Positions 55,611 to 64,000 of a stretch of DNA of 64,000 nucleotides are shown in pieces. The position numbers were made by a program, and so were the translations under genes. The notes beneath the pieces were generated by a model. That model did not search any database. It was not told the origin of the DNA and worked only from the letters and a program-made list of their open reading frames with translations. Position 1 is the first letter of the stretch. The number at the start of each line of letters is the position of its first letter. This stretch comes from Carettochelys insculpta (taxonomy: Eukaryota; Chordata; Testudines; Carettochelyidae): contig NC_134144.1 of NCBI RefSeq assembly GCF_033958435.1, positions 9,914,010-9,978,009 on the forward strand, read 5' to 3'.

Positions 55611-57740
55611 GCTCTGTGGATAAACACAGCGAAGATTGTTCAGTGTTCAAATGCTGCGGTAAGGTGGCTAATGCACTTTTAAACCACCTGGGGTGTTGGA
55701 GTTGTGTGAACAAAACTGCCTGATGAGGTCTTACCAGGCCAAAACTGCTTCTCGGCCACCTCCCAATGAAGTCAATGGAAAAATTCCCCTTCACTTCAGT
55801 GTGATCGTGAAAGGCAAACTGTGACGTGGGGACAAAAACTAAAGATTCTACCTGAGGAAATGCTGATAGGTGAGGTTTCTGCAAGACTAAAATTGTCTTA
55901 GTTGGTCCTTTGTAGACATGTGACTAAACCTGTATCTGCTGCTGCACACCCTTTTTACCTCTCCTGGGGTGGGTTGGAAAAAATGGGATCTGTGTTTTGC
56001 AACTACATGAAATGGCTGGCTCTTTCTGTGTCTTGTTACACTGCATCATGAACGTCCCTTGTGTTTCCCAAACACATCCATAGGATCCTGTGCTCTAGAA
56101 CAGAAGTAGGACAGTTGTATCTGAATCAGGGCCACCATCTGTCATTCATTATTTATTAGAGGTATTCTGATGGCGCCCAAGATTGGGCTATCAAAGCAAT
56201 AATGCTATAAGCTTCATAGCGCATCTGAGCAAGAGGGAAATGTGGTTTCCCTTCCTTAACTTTTACTTATTTTAATCTATAAAAAGACGTTAGTCATTGA
56301 GTCCCATCCCTCATCTGTTTGCCGTTGGGGAAGTGTAGACCCAAAGTGGCAAAGCTGCTCAGTGTCACACAGGAAGTCTGGGGCAAAGTAAATAAAAACG
56401 GAGCTCTACCAGTTTCCTGTCCAGTCCTTTAGCAACAAAGCTAGCCTTTCTCCCCTTTGGATTGCCTGTAAACTAGTTCGTTTGTTTGGTTGGTTGGTTG
56501 GTTGGTTTTGGTGGAACAGGCGTGTATAAAGTCTAACTTCAAAAGATTTTGAGTCCCTAGATGATCAAAAATTCCACCCTCCTTCAACAGATAAACTTCA
56601 TGCATCTTGTCTTTCTGTAGAAGGGCATTGGACTGGGTGTAGGAAGATCTGGGAGCAAGAACCAGTTAAAGTCTATTTCTTCTCTTGGACATAGTGTATA
56701 TGAAGCTCTACCAGATCACTGTAGAGTTTAGACAGTGCTATGATGTCCCCTGGAAGAAATGCAAGTTGTCTACTTTCACTTCATTAGATTCTTAGCCCCA
56801 TCTGCTGTCTTGCTTCATCTGAGGTGATGCCAGCCTTCCTCCATCCTCCATGAGATTTTGTGTGTCAGTTCATAATCCATTATCTACATTTAATACCTTT
56901 CTATTGTTCATTGATATGCCTGATCAGATGTGGTCTCTCTTCTATCACTGATTTCCTTTCCTATTACTAGTGCTAGCTGGAAAAAAAGAAACAGGAAATG
57001 GGTTTCATGAACGTTTTTCAAAAATTTGAAGTCATTTTCATTCCACCAGCTTCAGAAAGGAGCTGTTTTTGGTTTGTTCCAACTTTCAGAACAAAATGTC
57101 ACTGGAAAATTTTGTCTTTGAAAATCATACTTTTCATTCTAGCTGGTTTTTGTTCTTTTTGTCACTGTAAAATAGGATGATAGAGGTGAAGAGGTAAAGA
57201 GAAAGGAGGGCAGAGAAGAAAAATTTAAAAGGAGCCTCCCCTAGATCCCCACGCCCCACCCTCTCTTCTAGTTTCAACAAAGTGGAACCTTTTGGGGCGG
57301 AAAAAGTCAATATTTTGATCTACTGCCCAAACGAAATGGATTGGAGAAGATGGAAAGGGACTAGTTCAAACAGATGAAGCCGTTGACACTCTATCCATTT
57401 CATTCTTCCCCATAGGGTACAAGATCAGACCCATCTGGCCAGATTCTTCACTGATGCAAATTGCCACCAGGGGAGCTTTTACACTATTTGAGGAGCTGGA
57501 GTACTGACTTCAGGGGCATTACTTATTTTCTGTGGATGAAACTCTGGCCCACTGACATTTCACCTTGTGGCAGGGGGAAGGCAGGTTCAGAACCCTAAGA
57601 ATCATATCAAGTGCATGACTAACAGGAGGTATCAAGCTGTCCTTTGCCTGATCTTATTATGGCTAGCCATCATTTCTAGTGCCTTCCTGCAAACGGTATA
57701 TGCTGTAACATGTTTGTGAAGCTGGGTTGTCAAACAATGC
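55611..57740. other. Mostly unassigned; MIR fragment and microsatellite
   Basis: 56300-56450 has a minus-strand MIR core (AAAGTGGCAAAGCTGCTCAG, TGTCACACAGGAAGTCTGG). 56479-56508 is (TTGG)n. No gene. Confidence 0.45.
56479..56508. repeat. (TTGG)n microsatellite
   Basis: Five to six TTGG units. Confidence 0.8.
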
Positions 57741-57744
57741 TGCC

Positions 57745-58230
57745 ATAAATAGCTATCCAGTACTGCTTTTAGCAGATCGGTGAAGACAAAAGTGCAGATT
57801 TTCAACACAAATATGAAGAGTGTGCTCTTGTCTGGGTGCAAGACCCGGCATATTAAAAAGTCTTCAAATCACAAGCTGCAGACATTCATAAACAGATGCC
57901 TCAGGTACATCCTTTGAATCAATTGGCAAGGCTTGGTCATAAATGAGGAGCTCTGGAACACAACAGGACAAGAACCACTTGATGTTCAAATCAAGAGAAA
58001 AAAGTAGGGAAGGCTAGGCCACACTCTTAGAAAATCATCATCCAGAATAGTCTGTTAAGCTCTCATATGGAACCCGCAAGGAAAACACAAAAGAGGAAGA
58101 CCTCGGACAACATGGAGAAGATCTACTGAGGCTGAAGAACAACAACTGGGCTACTCCTAGAGTCAGCTAGAAGTTTCATCCCGAGACAGAGTGAAGTGGA
58201 GGAAACCTGTAGATGATCTATGCTCCGCTT
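57745..58230 (+). pseudogene. RTE-like LINE reverse transcriptase, C-terminal remnant
   Basis: One continuous frame, too broken for an open-frame scan, reads as the end of a LINE endonuclease-reverse transcriptase. Segments in order: KTKVQIFNTNMKSVLL, HKLQTFINRCLRYIL, GLVINEELWNTTGQEPLDVQ, GRLGHTLRKSSSRIV, ALIWNPQGKHKRGRPRTTWR, then SSRDRVKWRKPVDDL, ending at a TAA after WSTRV. Four stop codons (TGA, TAG, TAA, TAG) interrupt it in frame, with no frameshift needed. The GRPR.TWRR and NEELW motifs are typical of the RTE group. The upstream protein is missing. It is ancient and inactive. Confidence 0.75.
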
Positions 58231-59520
58231 GGAGCACAAGGGTTTAAGTCAAGTAAGTCATAGTTAGGAGAATTAAAGCCACCTTACTGTATGCCAGAAA
58301 TGGAAGCATGCTGTTGTGATGAAGCCTGAAGCTGTACCTTGTCTTGAGACCTTCTGAGCAGTCCCAAGCTAAGCTGAGTCAGATCGGATTGACACCTAAA
58401 AGGGAGACTGGTGTGAAACCTTTAAGATGGGGGAAAGGATGTTCGTGTCAGTGGGTGACACCTTCCCCTGAGAGTTAATATTAAGGCAATTTTGGAACCT
58501 GGGGGTTGAGGAGCAGCATGCTAGGATATGTGCCATCTTTTTTAATGATCTGTATGACACAAGGAGATTGTGACCACAAGAGGTCATTAAAAGACCCCAA
58601 ACACTGTTTACCAGAATAGTTAGGAAATTTACTCTGACTGTCCAGCTGACCAAATTACAATTCAGACAGCCATGTTATGCTGACCTAAAATATTCCCTTC
58701 AGTTGCAAACATGGTGGCAGAACAATTACAATGGGACAATGATTTCACCCATTGCACTAAAAAATCCCTGCCTTACACTGCTCGGGAGCATGCTGTTCAT
58801 CTGAGACAGCATAATTTCAGTAACAGCTGAAGCAATTCCTGTACGAGTACAGGTACTGATGTATCTGGAAAGTATTCTATAAATGAAAACACCTAACAGT
58901 GCAAACGGAAAGAGAAATACATGTTTTACTATACTAAATTATGAGCAGATTGCCAGGCTTTTCATGATTCCAGGAGGGGCCTTCTTCTTCTATTACCCAT
59001 CCAGGCTGTCAGTACTTATTACAGAAAGCTAGCTATTCAAAGGTGATCAGAAATCTCCCGCATGCCTCCTCCGGGAGGGAGCAGTTAGAGATTTCAAGGA
59101 GCTTATGCCAATTATTTTCTCTCACTGTCTATCAGCACATTGATGTCTGACACACTATAATAACACAAGTCAGGTGCTGCAGAATTTTCTTAACCTCCAT
59201 TCACTCAATAGCTTCTCCTAATTCTCCCCTCCCCCATTGTTGTATTTTCCCAGCTGTCAATCCTATTTGCATAACCACAAAACACACACTCCGACCCACA
59301 GCAGAAGCACTACAATGCACCTTTACCTGCCTTCTCTTTTAGCTTTATCATGAAGTCACACTCAGACATGTATTTTCTTTGGAAGGACTCACTGAGAATG
59401 CAGCTCATCGACATTCCTATGACAGCCATTGCAGGGAGGAATGTTATCATGTTCTGGATGGTTTTTTAAAAGCCAGATTTGATACAAACTCTGTGGCAAC
59501 AACCAGGGTCTAGAACAGCC
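58231..59520. other. Unassigned sequence
   Basis: No repeat recognised between 58640 and 59480. The stretch has CTATTTGCATAACCACAAA near 59260, an octamer next to a RUNX-like site, which may be chance. Confidence 0.35.
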
Positions 59521-59523
59521 TTT

Positions 59524-59784
59524 GGGCTTGTCTACTCTTTGGCGAAGATTGACCCAGTAAGGTAAAGATGTGCAAAATCAATCTTTCTGGGGTCGGCAGT
59601 CAACCCTGTACTCCTTGCTATTGCGAGGAGTAAGGGAGGTTGATGGGAAAAACACTCCCATCAACCTTCCATAGTGAAAACAGTCAAATGAGTCAATTCC
59701 TGATACACCGATTCTAGCTACACAATTGTCATAGCTAGACTTGCATATCTGAAATCAACATTCAGGTCTAGTATAGACCTGACC
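59524..59784 (+). mobile_element. Harbinger-type MITE, GATCGAC family
   Basis: Starts GGGCTTGTCTACTCTTTGG and ends AGTATAGACCTGACC. The family middle is present (GGGGTCGGCAGTCAACCC, GGGAGGTTGATGGG, CAATTGTCATAGCTAG), but the first 30 bases are partly deleted. Flanks TTT and TAA do not match. Confidence 0.72.
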
Positions 59785-60489
59785 TAAGAGAAATTGCCAC
59801 CAGCTATGGAACCTTTAGCAGTAGTATTTTGGCCTTATTGAAGTTGAGTGGGGCTTTTACCGCTAACTTCATTGGCACCAGCATTCCAGGTCACCAATTG
59901 AAAAAGGGGCAGAGAAGAGGTGATTGAAAGACATTTCTGAAGGTCAAGGGATCTGTTTTGAGTACCAAACCACCACTCTCTCTCTCAATCCAGACTTCAC
60001 AGTTAGGATTTGCTCCCCACCATCCTTCCTCCCTCAGGCTCCCAAAAGTCTGAGTTGTACGAACTGTCTCATGCGGCCAGCTGGCGTCTGGCCGAGCCTA
60101 TTTGACAACAAGGCGGCAGCCCCTGGAGATCATTTCAGTGCTGGCTGTCGGAGAACCAGCAGAGAAACACATATGATACATATAGCTGTGGGCGCTGGGA
60201 CAATTTGTGTTTTTTTGCTTTCTACTTCCGTGGCCCCTCTCAACTGATTTCTCTATGAGTTAGTGGCCCCCAATGCAAAAAAAGCCCCCCAGCGCCCCTG
60301 CCATAGGAGTGGAGGTAACAATATTGTAATGCAGGATTGGGAAAAGACCTCGAGGGTGAGTGCTGATGTTGGCATAGCTCAGCAGAGCTCTTATGACTAT
60401 GTGGCCAAGAGTGACTACAAGGGAGCTGCCCCAGCTATTGCCACCCTCACTGTAGTAACTGAGCACCTCACGATCTTTAGCCTGTTTAT

Positions 60490-60612
60490 CCCCACAGCAC
60501 TCATGGGGTAAGGATGCCATGTGGGGGACAGAGGCACAGAGAACATAACTGGCCTAGCCAGGGACACACAGGAAGTCAGGGGAGGGGCAGAGATTTCAGG
60601 CAGGTCTTTTAA
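60490..60612 (-). repeat. MIR/CORE-SINE-like fragment
   Basis: GGGGGACAGAGGCACAGAGA and GGGACACACAGGAAGTCAGG are the minus-strand core. Confidence 0.6.
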
Positions 60613-60885
60613 CGGCCATAATTCTTGGATGGTCTTTCCACACTGGTTGATGTCTACTGACCGAGCACATGGCCATCCCTGTGGTTTTAGGGCCTGGCAG
60701 GTTAGTGCTGCAGCTGCTTGCTAGGAAATGATGTGAACTGGGAAGCATTTCTAAGATGACTGTCCCCTCTGCATTTCAGATATTCCCATTCATTTCAGGG
60801 GAAATCGCAGCCCAAATTCAGTCCTTACGTAAATGTAATCACCCACAGGTGGGACCTCTGGAGCTTAGTGCTGGACGCTCTACAG

Positions 60886-61204
60886 CAGGGGCCAGCACGG
60901 GTGCTGAAATCGGCATGTGAGCCTATTTTCATCAGCACGTGAGGTGGGAGCTGAGCCCCGCCCTTCCTCCCCCACGCAGCCGGGAGCTCGCTCAAAGCCA
61001 GGCCGCCTGTGGGTTAACAAAAGACCTGCTAATGCTACCAACTGCCACCTACATAGTAAAGCTCTGCAGCTGAATTCATTTATGAATGAAGGTGTCTTGA
61101 GTAGGCTTATCAGCGACTTTAAAAAGTATCACCGGCACTCGGACCATACAGAGCTCAAAAGGTCAAATTCCGGCACGCCGCCTCAGAAAGGTTGCTGACC
61201 CCTG
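60886..61204. mobile_element. hAT-type MITE (CAGGGGTCGGCAACC family) with 8-bp target duplication, copy 2
   Basis: Starts CAGGGGCCAGCACGG and ends GGTTGCTGACCCCTG. Flanks CTCTACAG (60878-60885) and CTCTCCAG (61205-61212) match at 7 of 8. Collinear with 51267-51590, sharing GACTTTAAAAAGTATCACCG near the right end. Confidence 0.85.
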
Positions 61205-61212
61205 CTCTCCAG

Positions 61213-62230
61213 TTTGAACTAAAAGCCAGTGGGCTCTCAGCTAAGGTTGTGGATGAGAGTCATCCTTGCTGTCTGCATGTGGTCTGGGTGCCACTACATG
61301 GGGACACTGAGCCCCCCCCGACCCCAGTAGGCGCGTGGGTTACACAAGTAGGCAGAACTCCCCCTGAAAGCGACGGCCCATGTTCAGTGGCAAACAGAGA
61401 AGGTAGGCAAGGAGAGACGTGACTGGAACATGTGCGGATATTTATGGGGTTTCATTACAGCTGATCTGTGTTTAAATCTGAGGAGACTCAGCCTCTCAGC
61501 GGGGAGAAGCTGACTCAATTTTTGAAGAGATTTTCATCGTCAAGCCTTATCAAGAATCTTCAGCAAGGACAGGAAAGCTACAGGCCTGCTCTCGCAAGCA
61601 ACCAGGCATCTGTGCACCAGTAAAAATAGGTCTGCCCGGGGAACTCAGTACGGCGCTGTTCCAGCACTGCAGAGTGAAAAAGTAGGTCATGAAAGTAGGT
61701 TTGACGGAACAGAGAGTTGAACTTGTCACCTCAGATTCCATTGGTGTAGAAATTGAAAGCTGCCAGCGTGAACTGGCAAGGAGCCGGGCCTTTCTGCATT
61801 AAAAGGAGCAACCAGGCAGCAGAGCAAACCTGCATGTGCCCCCTCCAAGCAAGCAGTGCCGTGATAATACTGAGATTGTACCAGGCGGTGACCGTGGCTG
61901 AGGATTTCTCAGGAGATGCTTTGGGTTCTGCAGTTTCCAAACCACCAGCTGCACTGATAATTGCAGCAGACTCCCAAGCCCGGAGCAAAGTCACTAATTA
62001 CGAATAAACACTGCATTTGAGAGGCTGCTGCCTAGCAGTCAGGCTGCCAGAATGAAAAATCCTTCCTTGTCAATAGGCTTCATTTCCATATTTGTGGCTG
62101 CAGATGGGTGGGTGGTAAAAACACTCGCTTGCCAACATAGGTACACCCAATACTGACTTTGACGGGGTTACCTAATCAGCAAGCTCCCCACACTGTTTTA
62201 GATTAAGCTCCGGGTATCCAGAGGTAGAAG
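61213..62230. other. Unassigned sequence
   Basis: No element or gene recognised; the two overlapping frames at 61731-62007 lie on opposite strands and lack domains. Confidence 0.4.
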
Positions 62231-62232
62231 GT

Positions 62233-62702
62233 TAGAGAATGAACTTGACTGAAGCTGAAGTATTGTAGCTCTATAAAGAAGATGAGATACTGGGCAGAGG
62301 TGAAGAAAGTGCCCCAAAAGTTACTTAAGTAAAAGTACAGCTGCTTTGGGGGGCAGGTAATAAGTAAAAGTCACAAGAGCCTTCCAGGAAACAACTTGAG
62401 TAAAAGTATAAAAGTATCACATCTTGATTGCACTCATACATCCAGCAGTGAAAAGCAACCACCATATGGAATTCCATGGATACTTCTGGACACTTGAGTA
62501 CAACTGGGACACGTTACATTTGCACATTTACTCACGTTGTGTCCTGGAAGGCTAGTGTGACTTTTACGTAATTACATTCCCTCCATAGCAGCTGTACTTT
62601 TACTTACGTACATTTGGGGGCACTCTTCCCACCTCTGCCAGTATCTCATGCAGCTTCTTAATAGAGCTACAATACTGCAGCTTCAGCCAAGTTCATTCTC
62701 TA
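62233..62702. repeat. 470-bp near-palindrome with a MITE at its centre
   Basis: Outer arms 62233-62293 and 62640-62702 are complementary at about 90% (AGAGAATGAACTTG, CTGAAGCTG, TATTGTAGCTCTAT and GAGATACTG each face their complement). The inner part, 62294-62639, is a palindromic MITE of the same family as 32447-32792, which has no such outer arms. Confidence 0.8.
62294..62639. mobile_element. Palindromic MITE of the AGTAAAAGTAC family, copy 2
   Basis: Starts GCAGAGGTGAAGAAAGTGCC and ends GGCACTCTTCCCACCTCTGC. Internal AAGTAAAAGTACAGCTGC and CTTGAGTAAAAGTATAAAAG mirror the right half. Confidence 0.72.
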
Positions 62703-62704
62703 GT

Positions 62705-63705
62705 TTTACAACTCCTGCTGCCTTGTACCATACAAAATAGTTGGCTCCTAAGAGCAGCCCTGTATGCTAGTGAATTGCCTGCCTCTCTTCATGGCGATAA
62801 GGGTAGAAATGTGTTGGGCGTGGGACAGGCTTTGTTAAGTTAAACAAAACTCCGCCCCCATCCATTATGAAATACTTTTATCGGCGTGGACTCTGCCTCA
62901 TCACTGGAGAGGTCAAACACAGCCCTTGTTGTAACGCTTCTAATCGTGAAATGAGCTTGAGTTGCAAAGTGTGACTCCAGAGCCAAAGATCCCCATAGTC
63001 TGAAGCTGTCTGGAGCTGTAGATCAAGGTCAGATGCTGATACTCCATAGACAGGCTCATTAATACCCATGGCAGTGTTCCTGGAGGACAGTCCCACTCAA
63101 TGGGCTTAAGGGTACCAGGACCTGGCTTTCTTTTGGGTGCTCAAGATCTTGACTCAATATTCAGTTGGTAGCACAATGGGGTCTGCATCCTGATTGGGAC
63201 AGCAATTAATAACTAGTAGCATCAAGGAGTTCAAGGAAACCTGGCGTAAACGACACATTCAAATCCCTGAGATTGTACCTGCTCAGACCACAGCTGAATC
63301 TGGCCCATGACCTAAGGGATGATGTACTCACAAGTCTCAGGACATGGGACTATTTATTTGACAACAAGTGTGGAATTTCTATCAGTGGGACTAAATCTCT
63401 GGAGTTACTGAAGCAAGGACAATGGAGGTTCTACCCCAGGGGGTTTTCAGCCAGGATTTGAGTGAGGAAAGGGTGGATGCCTTGCAAAAGGAACAGGGAC
63501 GATATTCCAGGGATAGGACACAGCTTGGTAGAAGACACAGGGAGATAGGAGTGGTAGAAGGAAACTCAACTTATCAGAGGACACTGACAGTATACATTTT
63601 AATGAAAACTGATCTCTTGTATGAACTAGTCACTAATTCTATTAATTCCCTGCTTTGCTCAGGTTCACATGCCCAGTCCACCATCATGCTATCTAAGTGC
63701 CTAAA
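62705..63705. other. Unassigned sequence
   Basis: No gene or element recognised. A 146-codon frame at 63422-63862 runs into the MITE starting at 63706 and is not credible as a gene. Confidence 0.4.
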
Positions 63706-64000
63706 GGGCCACGTCTACACGTGCACGCTACTTCGAAGTAGCGGCGCCAACTTCAAAATAGCGCCAGTCACGGCTACACGTGTTGGGCACTATTTTGAAG
63801 TTGAAATCGACGTTAGGTGGCGAGATGTCGAAGTCGCTAACCCCATGAGGGGATGGGAATAGCGCCCTACTTCGAAGTTGAACGTCGAAGTAGGGCACAT
63901 GTAGACGATCTGCGTCCCGCAACATCAAAATAGCGGGGTCCGCCATGGTGGCCATCAGCTGAGGGGTTGAGAGACGCTCTCTCTCCAGCCCCTGCGCGGC
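63706..64000. mobile_element. Harbinger-type non-autonomous element, second copy of the 31525 family, cut by window end
   Basis: GGCCACGTCTACACGTGCAC, then CTACTTCGAAGTAGCGGC, ACCCCATGAGGGGATGGG and GTCCGCCATGGTGGCCATC run collinear with the left 295 bases of 31525-32231. The right end lies beyond the window. Confidence 0.8.

Overview
The window is vertebrate nuclear DNA, almost certainly from a sauropsid and most likely a turtle. I see this from the repeat content: CR1 LINE 3' ends with their typical terminal heptamer/octamer tract, CORE-SINE/MIR fragments, an RTE-like reverse transcriptase relic, hAT and mariner/Tigger MITEs, and above all many PIF/Harbinger-type elements whose ends carry GTCTACAC/GTGTAGAC. 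There is no operon structure, no dense coding and no CRISPR array. The species assignment is inference from repeat families, not from a gene.

I find no intact host gene. The window reads as intergenic or intronic DNA assembled largely by transposition. Layout: 1-3503 is the 3' part of an old but autonomous-type PIF/Harbinger transposon with both of its genes, a DDE nuclease (plus strand, with an intron) and a Myb/SANT-like protein (minus strand), both disabled. 3.5-9.3 kb holds hAT and Harbinger MITEs, including a strongly palindromic Harbinger-type MITE inserted into a hAT element. 9.3-13.2 kb is largely plain. 13.2-21 kb holds CR1, two mariner/Tigger MITEs in opposite orientation and a hAT MITE. 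21-32.8 kb is MITE-rich, with a nested insertion at 29.1-29.8 kb and a permuted duplication at 27.1-27.6 kb. 32.8-37.6 kb is AT-rich and mostly unique. 37.6-49.7 kb mixes duplicated repeat units, a Tigger element, MITEs and two CR1 copies. 51-64 kb holds two sister hAT MITEs with target-site duplications, further Harbinger-type MITEs, an RTE-like reverse transcriptase remnant and a ~470-bp near-palindrome.

The elements relate to one another as follows. The PIF/Harbinger copy at the left edge encodes the kind of transposase and Myb-like partner that act together on such elements, and its right end finishes with the same GTGTAGACG motif found at the ends of at least a dozen non-autonomous elements here. 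Seven of those have exact 3-bp direct flanking repeats (TTA, TTT, TGA, TCA, TTT, TAA, TAG), the size expected for Harbinger insertion; all start with T. Several insertions into older repeats allow relative dating: MIR/L2-like tails and hAT elements are older than the MITEs they carry.

Identity estimates are by eye. Family names for repeats follow motif recognition, not a database search. Nothing here amounts to a new biochemical system; the most interesting structures are the hierarchical palindromes, the nested insertions, the permuted duplication and the T-first 3-bp target duplications.
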